A DNA stretch of 64,000 nt. It comes from an uncultured Lachnospiraceae bacterium. GTDB lineage: Bacteria; Bacillota; Clostridia; Lachnospirales; Lachnospiraceae. Numbering within the stretch: position 1 is the first letter of the stretch; the number at the start of each line of letters is the position of its first letter. The DNA is taken from NCBI GenBank assembly GCA_944381635.1, contig CALWLY010000019.1, positions 1 to 64,000 on the forward strand. Reading direction: 5' to 3'. The notes under the pieces are model-generated. The model saw only the letters and a program-made list of their open reading frames with translations. It made no database searches and was not told the origin of the DNA. Shown piece by piece: positions 36,874 to 45,824 of this stretch. A program made the translations under genes and the position numbers.

Positions 36874-37977
36874 TCACTGTGCCTGTTCTGTCTGCATATT
36901 TTTTGTTTCTTCCATCCGGGATGCTTTTCGTTTTCCAAACAAGAATCCTCCCATCCTGGAAGCTCGTTCTTTTTCTTTCATCTCCGCTTTCTCCTGCTTC
37001 CTTCTTTTTTCCTGCTCCTCTCTTTCCATTTTCTCGATTCGTTCTCTCTCTGCCTTTTCCTGACGTTCTCTTTTTTCTCTGGCCGCTTTTTCTTCTCTTT
37101 CTTTCTTTTCCTGCTCCGCCTTCTCTTTTTTCTCCTGCTTTATTTTCTCAGCGCGTTCTCTGCGCTGGGCCTCTTCTTTTTCCTGTCTTTCTCTTTTTTC
37201 TCTCGCTTCCCGCTCTTTCCTCTCACGCCTTCCTTCCACATTTCTTTTCTGGCGAAGAAGCTCGTCCAGTTTCCGATAATGTTCCTCCTCTTTCTGTAGT
37301 CTCCTTTCCTCTCTCTCCTCTGCCAGCTCCTCCTGCTGCCTGAACTGAAAATCCAGCTCTTTTAAAACAACCTCCCGGATATCTTCCTTCAGCTCTCTGT
37401 TATTTTCTCTCACTGCCTCAGACACCAGATTATGCAGCATCAGCTGAAGACGATAGGTTTTTTCCTGCATGCCGGTCTCCTCTACTCTGGAAAGAGAATA
37501 GGTATCCTTTTCCCCTTTGTCATGCTCCCCGCCTCTTTCCTGTCCTTGTTTTACCTCTTCTTCCGTCTCACTTTTTTCGTCTTTCGCTCTGTTATTTTCT
37601 CCGGCCCCGGCAAAATCTTTCCTCTGTTTCTGAGAAAGGACGCAAGTTTCATCCGCTGTTTCCCTGCCGGCTATGTCCTTCGCCTTCTCTTCTCTGTTTT
37701 CCTTCAGCGCCAGTGCTTCTTTGATGACCTCCTGAGGCACTGACAGTTTAATGCCATCCTCCGAAAGCATAAGCCGTATCGCTTTCAGCTGCAATCCCTG
37801 CTCCTTCCATTTTTTGATCCTTTTCAGCTGCTCGATATCTTCCCTGCTGTATGCTCTGTATCCCATCTCATTTCTTGTGATCGGCAGCTTTAATTCCTCT
37901 TCCCAGTACCGCAGCACATGAGCCTCCACCTGTACCATTTTTGCCGCATCTGAAATCGTATAAAACTCCTGTGTCAT
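36874..37977 (-). CDS. MerR-type HTH protein with long charged coiled coil
   Basis: A 367-residue protein. The first 75 residues form a MerR-like winged helix (YTISDAAKMVQVEAHVLRYW, then EDIEQLKRIKKWKEQGLQLK). About 90 residues of acidic linker follow, then a helix-forming segment (LQLMLHNLVSEAV) and about 150 residues of almost pure Glu/Lys/Arg coiled coil with many KREREE-type runs. The layout recalls RacA-like MerR-domain chromosome-anchoring proteins more than metal regulators, since no metal or drug ligand residues are seen. It could bind DNA as an architectural factor. It lies between the ferredoxin terminator and dnaB. Confidence 0.7.
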   Translation of the reverse strand: MTQEFYTISDAAKMVQVEAHVLRYWEEELKLPITRNEMGYRAYSREDIEQLKRIKKWKEQGLQLKAIRLMLSEDGIKLSVPQEVIKEALALKENREEKAKDIAGRETADETCVLSQKQRKDFAGAGENNRAKDEKSETEEEVKQGQERGGEHDKGEKDTYSLSRVEETGMQEKTYRLQLMLHNLVSEAVRENNRELKEDIREVVLKELDFQFRQQEELAEEREERRLQKEEEHYRKLDELLRQKRNVEGRRERKEREAREKRERQEKEEAQRRERAEKIKQEKKEKAEQEKKEREEKAAREKRERQEKAERERIEKMEREEQEKRRKQEKAEMKEKERASRMGGFLFGKRKASRMEETKNMQTEQAQ

Positions 37978-38020
37978 AATTTCAAAAATCCCCTTTCTTC
38001 GTTGCCTGTCCTATAAAAAT

Positions 38021-38150
38021 GTGCACCTCGGTGCACACTCGCGCCGAGCGCGGCTGCCATCAGGCAGCGTACTGTTTTTCGCGCGAGTGCGCATCCTCAG
38101 CGGAGCGTTTTTTATACGATAGGAAATGAGATTTCCTATCGTATAAAAAA
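38021..38150 (-). repeat. Structured intergenic repeat copy 5 (type A)
   Basis: The palindrome has 20-bp arms TTTTTTATACGATAGGAAAT (38108-38127) and complement (38131-38150), loop GAG. The body shares GAGTGCGCATCCTCAGCGG and CGCGCCGAGCGCG with copy 1 and has hairpins GTGCAC/GTGCAC and GCTGCC/GGCAGC. It lies downstream of dnaB. Confidence 0.85.
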
Positions 38151-38191
38151 AGAGAACCTGCCTGTTTATGCACACAGGCCTGTTCTCTTTT
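38151..38191 (-). terminator. Terminator of the gdpP-rplI-dnaB operon
   Basis: AGAGAAC (38151-38157) pairs with GTTCTCT (38182-38188), with inner CCTGT/ACAGG pairing. On the minus strand a U-run follows that merges into the palindrome of repeat copy 5. Confidence 0.7.
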
Positions 38192-38227
38192 GTATATTTG
38201 CTATTCTGTTTTTCTGCCTCACGGCTT

Positions 38228-39571
38228 TTATTTCTGCATATTTGCAAACTTCGTATAGTCGGGCAGCCACACAAGCTCCACGGTTCCAATGGGACCGTTT
38301 CTCTGCTTGGCAATGATAATCTCCGCGATTCCTTTCTTATCCGTATCATGGTTATAATAATCATCACGATAGATAAACATAACTACGTCCGCATCCTGCT
38401 CAATAGCTCCGGACTCACGCAGGTCCGAAAGCATCGGTCTGTGATCCGGTCTCTGTTCCACCGCACGGCTTAGCTGAGACAGTGCTATGACCGGCACAGA
38501 TAACTCTCTGGCAAGTGCCTTTAAGGAACGGGATATATCTGAAATCTCCTGCTGTCTGGAATCGTTTCTTCCTTTTCCGCTGCCGCTCATCAGCTGCAGG
38601 TAGTCGATGATAATCATGGAAAGGTTGTGTTCCAATTTGTATTTCCTGCATTTCGAGCGCATTTCCGCTATACTGATACCCGGCGTATCATCGATGATCA
38701 GATTGGATTTGCCGATAACCCCTGCGCTTTCTATCAGTTTTTCCCATTCGTCATCGGACAGATTTCCGGTTCTTAAATGTTGGGAATCCACTTTTGACTC
38801 CAGGGAGAACAGACGGTTTACCAGCTGCTCCTTACTCATTTCCAGACTGAAAATAGCCACAGTCTGGTTTTGTTTAAATGCCACGTGCTGAGCAATATTC
38901 AGCACAAATGCTGTTTTACCCATGGAAGGTCTTGCCGCTACAAGAATAAGGTCTGAAGGCTGCATTCCCGCCGTTCTGTAATCCAAATCGATAAACCCCG
39001 TAGGGATTCCGGTTACATTTCCTTTGTTTCGGGATGCTTTTTCAATCTTATCCATGGCGTTCATGACAACTTCCCGGATCGGCACATAATCACCGGTATT
39101 TCTCTTTTGTACCAGATCAAAAACCTTCTTCTCTGTCTCCTCCAGAATGACATCCAGGCTCTCATTGCCCGCATAGCAGATATTGGCAATCTCTTCATTT
39201 AAGCGTATCAATTTGCGCAGTGTGGATTTTTCAGCCACAATGTTAGCATAATATTTAATGTTTGCAGATGTGGGAACCGCCGTTATCAAATCTCTGATAA
39301 ATTCCAGACTGCTGACCTCCGGAGGAACTCCCTTTTCTCTCAGTCTTTCCTGCAGTGTGACCAGATCCACCGGTTTGGCCTCATCATTCAGCTCCACCAT
39401 GGAATCGAACAGCACGCCGTACTGTTTGTTATAAAAATCATCTCCATGTATGATTTCAGAGGCTACTACAATTGCTTCCCGATCCATGATCATGGAACCG
39501 ATAACGGATTGCTCTGCTTCTATGCTGTGGGGCAAAACCCTTTTTAAAATCGCCTCTTCCATTGCTGCCAT
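38228..39571 (-). CDS. dnaB: Replicative DNA helicase
   Basis: A 447-residue hexameric helicase (DnaB; DnaC in Bacillus naming). N-terminal domain begins RVLPHSIEAEQSVIGSMI; the RecA-like core has Walker A ARPSMGKTAF near residue 210 and Walker B LSMIIIDYLQLM. The C-terminal VMFIYRDDYYN and IIAKQRNGPIG are conserved. It follows rplI by 35 bases in the widespread gdpP-rplI-dnaB order. Its loader is probably the DnaI-like protein at 2.7 kb. Confidence 0.97.
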   Translation of the reverse strand: MAAMEEAILKRVLPHSIEAEQSVIGSMIMDREAIVVASEIIHGDDFYNKQYGVLFDSMVELNDEAKPVDLVTLQERLREKGVPPEVSSLEFIRDLITAVPTSANIKYYANIVAEKSTLRKLIRLNEEIANICYAGNESLDVILEETEKKVFDLVQKRNTGDYVPIREVVMNAMDKIEKASRNKGNVTGIPTGFIDLDYRTAGMQPSDLILVAARPSMGKTAFVLNIAQHVAFKQNQTVAIFSLEMSKEQLVNRLFSLESKVDSQHLRTGNLSDDEWEKLIESAGVIGKSNLIIDDTPGISIAEMRSKCRKYKLEHNLSMIIIDYLQLMSGSGKGRNDSRQQEISDISRSLKALARELSVPVIALSQLSRAVEQRPDHRPMLSDLRESGAIEQDADVVMFIYRDDYYNHDTDKKGIAEIIIAKQRNGPIGTVELVWLPDYTKFANMQK

Positions 39572-39606
39572 TGTATCTTAGTCCTTTCCGGATTTCTTTG
39601 CCTCTC

Positions 39607-40053
39607 CTAGGCCTCCTGAACCTTTACATGTAAAGTTCCCACTACCTGAGGATGAAGTTTTACAGGAACCTCGTGAACCCCAAAAGTTTTAATAGCCTCA
39701 GGAAGCTGAATTTTCTTCTTGTCGATGTCAATACCGCACTGTGCCTTGTATTCAGCGGCAATTTCCTTTGTGGATACGGATCCGAAAGCTCTTCCGCCTT
39801 CTCCCGCTTTGATCTTCACAGTCACGGATTTTTCTTTCAGTACTTCTGCCAGCTCTTTTGCTGCATCCAGCTGCTCCTGAGCAATTTTGGCTTCGTTTGC
39901 TTTCTGAAGCTTCAGATCATTCATATTTTTTCCGCTGGCTTCCACACCCAGTTTTTTCTTCAGGATAAAGTTGCGGGCATAACCCTCGCTGACTTCTACT
40001 ACCTGTCCTTTTTTTCCAAGTGCCTTTACGTCTTCCAATAAAATAACTTTCAT
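39607..40053 (-). CDS. rplI: Ribosomal protein L9
   Basis: A 148-residue large-subunit protein: MKVILLEDVKALGKKGQVVEVSEGYARNF cut at the rRNA-binding N-domain, a long connecting helix, and a C-domain with GSVSTKEIA and KLHPQVVGTLHVKV. An ATG at 40113 is in frame, but ATG 40053 has GGAGG and the conserved N-terminus. It sits between gdpP and dnaB. Confidence 0.97.
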   Translation of the reverse strand: MKVILLEDVKALGKKGQVVEVSEGYARNFILKKKLGVEASGKNMNDLKLQKANEAKIAQEQLDAAKELAEVLKEKSVTVKIKAGEGGRAFGSVSTKEIAAEYKAQCGIDIDKKKIQLPEAIKTFGVHEVPVKLHPQVVGTLHVKVQEA

Positions 40054-40179
40054 TGCTGCCTCCATTCCGCCGGGAAAATAGCCTTTCGCCGGCTCTCTGT
40101 CATTTATTTTCAAAATTGAAACTTGTCATTTGTCTATTAGATCAAACACTTTTTCTGTGTCGGAAAATGTCTTTTTGTT

Positions 40180-42228
40180 CTATCCGATTTCCCCCTCTTC
40201 TATCATTCTGTCAAGCGTTCTTTTCAAAATTCTGATTCCCTCATCCACAGAGGTGTTTTCCATCTGACATCCTGCAATATTCAGATGACCGCCGCCGCCC
40301 ATGCGTTCCATAATAACCTGTACATTCACTTCATCAATGGAACGGGCGCTGAAGAAAATCTTTCCCTGATAGGATGTCAATACAAAACTTGCCTTGATGC
40401 CTCTGATATTTAAAAGTTCATTGGCCGCCTGCGCTCCCATAATTGTGGGACTTTCCAGGCCTTCGCTGCTGCATACTGAAATAGCAAAATCATTGCGGTA
40501 AATCTCCGCCTGACTGACGGCATCCGCCTTGGCTTTATACTCTGCCGCATTCTCTCGGAACAGTTTCCGTACACGGGTGACGTCTGCCCCGCTTCTTCTT
40601 AAAAATGCCGCCGCCTCAAAGGTTCTTACACCGGTTTTGCTCATAAAGTTATTGGTATCAATCACCATACCGGCATACATGGCATCGGCTTCCTCTGTCT
40701 TAATCCGGACTCCATCGTTGACATACTGAAGAATTTCGGAAACCATCTCGCAGGTGGAGGATGCGTAAGTCTCCACATAGGAAAGAATCGCATTCTCAAT
40801 GGTTTCTGTTCCCTGTCTGTGGTGATCCAGTACAACAATCGATTTGCAGATTTTCAAAAGCTCCGGACATTCCGTAATACTGGGTTTGTTTACGTCTACA
40901 ACTACTAAAACCGCATTGCTTTCAGCCTCTTCAATGGCCTGCTGGCTGTTTAAGAACATGTCCTCCTCGTATTCCGGATTATTTTTAAACATATCCATCA
41001 GAGGCTGAACAGAGGTGGTTACGTTGTTTATGACAATCTGGGCTTTTCTCTCCAGAGAACGGGCTACCCGGTAAATACCGATAGCCGCTCCAAAGCTGTC
41101 CACATCCGCCATATTGTGTCCCATGATCAAAACCCGGTCTTTTGACGTGATGATCTCTTTGAGCGCATGAGCCTTAACCCTTGCCTTTACTCTTGTATTC
41201 TTTTCTACCTGCTGGCTCTTTCCGCCATAATAGTGAATCTGATCCGGCATCTTGACTACCGTCTGATCGCCGCCGCGTCCTAATGCCAAATCTATGGCAG
41301 TTCTTGCAAATTCGTAATTCTGGGCATAAGTAAGCCCGTCCACACCTACACCTATGCTGAGGGTCACTGCCATTTCATTTCCGATATTGACCGTTTTTAC
41401 ATCCTCAAGCAAATCAAACCGCTGTTCCTGCATCTGCATGACAGCACGTTTTCTTAAAATAATCAGGTATTTGTCTTTTTCAATTTTCTGGCAGATCCCG
41501 TCAAAACCTGAAATATATTTATTGACTTTCCTGTCAATAAGCGCCGTCAGAAGAGAACGCCGCACCTCCTCAACGCTGGCCAGCGCTTCCTCGTAATTGT
41601 CAAGATAAATAAGTCCCACGCACAGGGACTGCGCATCATTTTCCCGAAGTGCAATTTTCAGAGCCGTCTCGTCAAACAGATAAACCGCATACAGACATCC
41701 CTCATAATCTTTTTCACTGATGATGTCGCTGTCCTCCACCACACCCTTCAGCGAAATTCTTATGATGTGCGCTACATAATCGTTTTCTTCAAAGGAAATG
41801 GCAATTTCTGCCTCCTGCTCTCCCTCCGGCAGCTTATCTTTCGTAATGCTGGGAAATACATAGGTAATGGACTTGCGAAATCCTTTTTCACTGTGAATGG
41901 CCGCCCTGAAAGCCGTATTGCTCCATATCACCTTGGCGTCTTCGTCCAAAAGCGCATAAGGTATTGCCATATCACGCAAAAGCGTTTTCTGTATCTGTCC
42001 ATACTGGGTAGCAAAGCTTACCAGTTCATGAATAATAACCGGACGATTATACAGCATAAGCAATACTATCATAGCAAAATAGAAAAGCAGAAAGCATGTG
42101 AGCAGAAATCCTGCTCTAACATCCAGAAAATATACTCCCACGTCCACCAGGACCAGCAAAATTCCCATATAAAGAGAAGTCTGCATGTATATTTTCAGCC
42201 TGCCTTTCAGCTTCATTCTTTTTTTCAT
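40180..42228 (-). CDS. gdpP: GdpP-type cyclic-di-AMP phosphodiesterase
   Basis: A 682-residue membrane enzyme that hydrolyses c-di-AMP. Two N-terminal membrane segments (LYMGILLVLVDVGVYFL; GFLLTCFLLFYFAMIVLLM) are followed by a PAS-like domain and a degenerate GGDEF domain. The DHH domain has GHNMADVDSFGAAIG, VVVDVNKPSIT and VLDHHRQGTE, and DHHA1 ends in MGGGGHLNIAGCQ. All metal-binding residues are in place. A TATAAT at 42326-42321 is a possible -10. It is the first gene of the gdpP-rplI-dnaB operon. Confidence 0.95.
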   Translation of the reverse strand: MKKRMKLKGRLKIYMQTSLYMGILLVLVDVGVYFLDVRAGFLLTCFLLFYFAMIVLLMLYNRPVIIHELVSFATQYGQIQKTLLRDMAIPYALLDEDAKVIWSNTAFRAAIHSEKGFRKSITYVFPSITKDKLPEGEQEAEIAISFEENDYVAHIIRISLKGVVEDSDIISEKDYEGCLYAVYLFDETALKIALRENDAQSLCVGLIYLDNYEEALASVEEVRRSLLTALIDRKVNKYISGFDGICQKIEKDKYLIILRKRAVMQMQEQRFDLLEDVKTVNIGNEMAVTLSIGVGVDGLTYAQNYEFARTAIDLALGRGGDQTVVKMPDQIHYYGGKSQQVEKNTRVKARVKAHALKEIITSKDRVLIMGHNMADVDSFGAAIGIYRVARSLERKAQIVINNVTTSVQPLMDMFKNNPEYEEDMFLNSQQAIEEAESNAVLVVVDVNKPSITECPELLKICKSIVVLDHHRQGTETIENAILSYVETYASSTCEMVSEILQYVNDGVRIKTEEADAMYAGMVIDTNNFMSKTGVRTFEAAAFLRRSGADVTRVRKLFRENAAEYKAKADAVSQAEIYRNDFAISVCSSEGLESPTIMGAQAANELLNIRGIKASFVLTSYQGKIFFSARSIDEVNVQVIMERMGGGGHLNIAGCQMENTSVDEGIRILKRTLDRMIEEGEIG

Positions 42229-42525
42229 ATCCTCAACTACTCCTTTAAAGTCTGGACAACCGGCATGAATCCCAGTCTTTCGGAGAATCCCCCTTTTCAG
42301 GCTGGTTTACTTATTGAGATATTATATCATTTATCTTTTTTAAAAACCAGTCCCAGATTCACTGCCCACCCTGCAATCCTCGCAAAGGGCTTTATAATTC
42401 TTTGTTTTCCGACGGCATTCTTGTCAAAAATTTCTGCTGCCTGCATCACGTTTCGCTATTTCACACGCTATGCCGATTTTTTCTTTTATTTCCCCGCCCG
42501 CAATGCTCTCTGTTTCCAGAAAAAA

Positions 42526-42627
42526 GTGCTGCAAAATTTCCCAAAGACTGTTTTCCCCTTTTTACAATTTGCCGCCTCCCTGCGCCAAACTGCTTTGGAG
42601 GAAAACAGTGCCTTGATTTTGCAGCAC
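42526..42627 (-). terminator. Long nested inverted repeat ending the lacI-type gene
   Basis: GTGCTGCAAAAT (42526-42537) pairs with ATTTTGCAGCAC (42616-42627); inside, ACTGTTTTCC (42547-42556) pairs with GGAAAACAGT (42600-42609); innermost CCAAA/TTTGG (42585-42598). On the minus strand a U-run follows the outer stem. The remainder of the 460-base gap 42229-42688 holds the gdpP promoter region and nothing else clear. Confidence 0.7.
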
Positions 42628-42688
42628 CATCTATCCTTTTTATTGTTTCCATTTCAATGGATCATTTTTCGATCCCTGCGCGCCAAAC

Positions 42689-43711
42689 CTACACGCTTTC
42701 TCTTTCAAGAAGCTCTGCTTCCAATATCAAATGCTGATGTTCTTTCTCGCCTGACATCACTTTAAAGAGAAGATTTATCGTTTCCCTGGCTATTTTTTCA
42801 GCCGGCTGACGAATCGTTGTCAATGCCGGTATAAAATAGCCTGACATTTTCAATCCGTCAAATCCTGCCAGAGCATAATCCTCAGGAATATTCTTCCCCG
42901 CTTCATACAATGCTCTCGCCGCTCCGATGGCCATTACGTCAGCAAAAGCATACAAGGCCGTGAATTCTTTTCCGGAATTCAGCAGTTCCTTGGTTCGGTT
43001 ATAACCGCTTTCCATCGTATAACCATCCTCATCTTCCCTCATAAGACATACCAGCCCTTCGTCGTAGGGAATGCCATTCTCCTGTAATGCCCTGCAGTAT
43101 CCGTCCAATCTTAATTTTCCTACGCTCACATCGCTTTGAGAAGCGGCCAGTACAGCAATTTTTCGATGCCCTTTCCCAATGAGATATTCTGTCATACGAT
43201 AACTTTCTTTTTCATCGTCCACCGAGATCGACGAATACATATCTCTGGAAAGATTATGAGGCGCACATCCTACTGTACTTAAAACAAATGGAACCGGAAG
43301 CTTCTCCAGCTTTTCCTTGGCATGATAAAAATAACCTCCCAGAAATATAATGCCTCTCAGCCTTTTTTCTTTCACCAGCTCCATGGCAACATCCACTTCA
43401 TCTTCGTAATGTTCCACATGTCTTAATACCATGGCATATTTTTTATGGCGAATACCATCTTCCAGAATCCTTATCATATCCAGAAAAAGTGGATTATCCA
43501 CTCCTTTTACCATCACTGCAATGCATCTGGCATCCGTACGTTTCAGATTGCGTGCACTGTTGTTGGGAATATATCCGTATTTTTCAATAACCTGCAGAAT
43601 TTTCTGCTTTGTTTCCGGGTTGATATCCGGATGATTATTGATCGCTCTGGAAACAGTACTGACTCCTACGTGACAGATACGGGCAATATCTTTAATTGTA
43701 ATCTCTTCCAT
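42689..43711 (-). CDS. LacI family transcriptional regulator
   Basis: A 340-residue regulator. The N-terminal HTH reads ITIKDIARICHVGVSTVSRA with hinge YIPNNSARNLKR, followed by a periplasmic-binding-protein fold (FVLSTVGCAPHNL; YALAGFDGLKMSGYFIPALTTIRQP). It should bind a sugar and repress the importer genes just upstream (43.9-47.2 kb); a double operator fitting this family lies before the binding-protein gene. It has its own promoter as well. Confidence 0.93.
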   Translation of the reverse strand: MEEITIKDIARICHVGVSTVSRAINNHPDINPETKQKILQVIEKYGYIPNNSARNLKRTDARCIAVMVKGVDNPLFLDMIRILEDGIRHKKYAMVLRHVEHYEDEVDVAMELVKEKRLRGIIFLGGYFYHAKEKLEKLPVPFVLSTVGCAPHNLSRDMYSSISVDDEKESYRMTEYLIGKGHRKIAVLAASQSDVSVGKLRLDGYCRALQENGIPYDEGLVCLMREDEDGYTMESGYNRTKELLNSGKEFTALYAFADVMAIGAARALYEAGKNIPEDYALAGFDGLKMSGYFIPALTTIRQPAEKIARETINLLFKVMSGEKEHQHLILEAELLERESV

Positions 43712-43854
43712 TTTTCCCCGCTTTCCGGAAAATGATGCAGAGTCATATGTTCCTGTCTCTTTTTGCTGACACAGCCAGGAAAACTGTTGGGCCTTTCCTG
43801 AAACTTTTTACAGAAACACAGACTCTGTATGCATATCCTTAAAACTCTTCGGTT

Positions 43855-43884
43855 ATTATAACAGGGCTTCTAAGTATCTGCCAA
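43855..43884 (-). promoter_or_regulatory. Promoter of the LacI-type regulator
   Basis: On the minus strand, -35 TTGGCA (43884-43879), 18-base spacer, -10 TATAAT (43860-43855). The -35 reaches the end of the preceding permease gene. Confidence 0.65.
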
Positions 43885-43891
43885 ATATTTT

Positions 43892-44752
43892 TTATCCTTT
43901 TACCGCTCCTGCAACAACCCCTTCGATAATATATTTTTGACAGAACAGATAAAAAACAATAATCGGTATGATCGACAATACCAGAACGCCCATCATAGCT
44001 CCCATATCTACAGAGCCATAGCCGCCTTTGAGGTACTGAACCGCAATGGGAATGGTTTTATATTTTTTAATATCCAGCACCAGATACGGAAGCAGGTAGT
44101 CGTTCCAAATCCACATTGTCTGCAGTATAGCTACGGTAATGCAGGTAGGCTTCATAATCGGAAGCACAATGCGGAAAAATGTCTGAAGCGGATTACATCC
44201 GTCCATCATAGCCGCCTCTTCAATTTCCAGAGGAATACTTTTGCAAAAACCGCAGAACATGAATACGGCAAGTCCTGCTCCGAATCCCAGATAAACAAAA
44301 ATCAATCCCACCGGGTTTCCCAGATGCATCATATTTGCCAGCTTTGATAAAGTAAACATTACCATCTGGAAAGGAACGATCATGGAAAACAGGCACAGAT
44401 AATAGATGCCTTTTGTCACACTGTTTTTTACTCTCGTAATATACCATGCACACATGGAAGTACAGATGACAATCACAAGAACAGAAAAGACCGTTACAAA
44501 CAAGGACACGCCAAAGGCCTCAAAAAATCCTGTTCTTTCAATACCTTTGATATAGTTTTCAAGTTCAACGAACATTTTCCCCGTAGGAATCTCGAAAGGT
44601 CGTCTGCTGATATAAGCCTTCTTTTTAAAAGAGTTTATGACTACCAGAAAAATCGGAAACATATAAGCGATGGATAACAGAGTAAAAATGACTGTCAAAA
44701 TGCCGCCATGTTTACTTTTTCTGCTGCTTTCGGAGTACTTTTCTTTTTTCAT
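43892..44752 (-). CDS. Sugar ABC transporter permease, MalG type
   Basis: A 286-residue membrane permease with six segments and the EAA loop EIEEAAMMDGCNPLQTFFRIVLP. The basic start MKKEKYSESSRKSKHGG and SFKKKAYISRRPFEIPTG match the second (MalG/UgpE-like) permease of carbohydrate importers. ATG 44752 overlaps the stop of the other permease (TGATG); a GTG three bases earlier is also possible with AGGAGG upstream. No ATPase gene is present, so a shared MsmX/UgpC-type ATPase elsewhere is expected. Confidence 0.93.
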   Translation of the reverse strand: MKKEKYSESSRKSKHGGILTVIFTLLSIAYMFPIFLVVINSFKKKAYISRRPFEIPTGKMFVELENYIKGIERTGFFEAFGVSLFVTVFSVLVIVICTSMCAWYITRVKNSVTKGIYYLCLFSMIVPFQMVMFTLSKLANMMHLGNPVGLIFVYLGFGAGLAVFMFCGFCKSIPLEIEEAAMMDGCNPLQTFFRIVLPIMKPTCITVAILQTMWIWNDYLLPYLVLDIKKYKTIPIAVQYLKGGYGSVDMGAMMGVLVLSIIPIIVFYLFCQKYIIEGVVAGAVKG

Positions 44753-45594
44753 CACTGCTGTACCTCCTTCCTTCTGGTCAGCCAGTTCTGTGTCAGTGCA
44801 ATCAAAGCAACCAGTATAAAGAATATAACTGCTTTAGCCTGACCTACGCCCTCCCAGCCTGTTCTTCCATAGAAAGTGTTGAAAATATTCAGCGCCAGCA
44901 TTTCAGACATATTGGAAGGTTCTCCGTTGGTCAGCGCCAGGTTCTGATCGAACAGCTTAAAGGAATTTGTCAGTGTCAGGAATGTACAGATCGTAATAGA
45001 CGGCATGATCATAGGAAGCGTTACCCGCCTTAAAATCTGTCTGGAATTTGCACCGTCTATTTTGGCTGCCTCAATCAGCTCACCGGGGATGTTCTGTATG
45101 CCTGCGATATAAATGATCATCATATATCCCACCTGCTGCCAGCACATCAAAATGACAAGTCCCCAGAATCCATACACAGAGGAATAGGTGAGTGTACGGT
45201 CAAACTGAAGAAGGATACCATTCAATAACAGCTGCCATATGTAGCCAAGTATGATACCACCGATCAGGTTGGGCATAAAAAATACCGTACGGAATATATT
45301 CGTTCCTCGAATTCCTTTTGTCAAAAACCATGCTACCGCAAATGCCAGTACATTTATCAGCACAACACTCACTACCGTAAATGCCGCTGTATACCAGAGA
45401 GCATGCAGGAATGTCTCATCCGTAAAGACTTTGAGATAATTATCAAATCCTATGAATTTTGCATCTGTTACCGTGGTGAATTTGCAGAAGGAAAGATAAA
45501 TTCCCATTACAAACGGGGCAATGAAACCAAATATAAATGCCACGAATGTAGGGAGAACAAAAATAGGGAAATATCGTTTTATCGCCTTTTCCAT
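44752..45594 (-). CDS. Sugar ABC transporter permease, MalF type
   Basis: A 280-residue permease with six membrane segments and EAA loop ELIEAAKIDGANSRQILRRVTLP. FVLPTFVAFIFGFIAPF at the N-terminus and LFDQNLALTNGEPSNMSEML are typical of the first permease of carbohydrate importers. It is the second gene of the importer operon, coupled to the MalG-type gene. Confidence 0.93.
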   Translation of the reverse strand: MEKAIKRYFPIFVLPTFVAFIFGFIAPFVMGIYLSFCKFTTVTDAKFIGFDNYLKVFTDETFLHALWYTAAFTVVSVVLINVLAFAVAWFLTKGIRGTNIFRTVFFMPNLIGGIILGYIWQLLLNGILLQFDRTLTYSSVYGFWGLVILMCWQQVGYMMIIYIAGIQNIPGELIEAAKIDGANSRQILRRVTLPMIMPSITICTFLTLTNSFKLFDQNLALTNGEPSNMSEMLALNIFNTFYGRTGWEGVGQAKAVIFFILVALIALTQNWLTRRKEVQQ

Positions 45595-45696
45595 ACTGCT
45601 TCTCCTTTCTTCCTATACCAATTTACTCTTTTATGTTCACTTCTTTAATCGTGCTTTGTTCTTCGATAGGAAATGAAATTCCCTCTGAAATAATAC

Positions 45697-45723
45697 AGGG
45701 GTGGGCAAGTGAAGCCCACCCCT
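45697..45723 (-). other. Strong hairpin between binding-protein and permease genes
   Basis: AGGGGTGGGC (45697-45706) pairs perfectly with GCCCACCCCT (45714-45723), seven-base loop. On the minus strand there is no U-run. Such hairpins commonly stabilise the binding-protein mRNA and reduce permease expression. Nearby, 45664-45682 (CGATAGGAAATGAAATTCC) looks like a remnant of the repeat-family palindrome. Confidence 0.65.
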
Positions 45724-45824
45724 TCTGCTTTTTGTGTATTTCTGATTTTAATGCTCCGTCTTGAGAAGCAGCAAACAGCTTTCACTTCGCTCTAGTTTAC
45801 GGGTACCTTCGCTCAAGTTGTTCT

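Noticed and set aside
36732..37343. 203-codon plus-strand frame rich in Phe, Leu and Ser
   Set aside because: It is the complement of the Glu/Lys-rich coiled coil of the MerR-like gene, a known source of long false frames.
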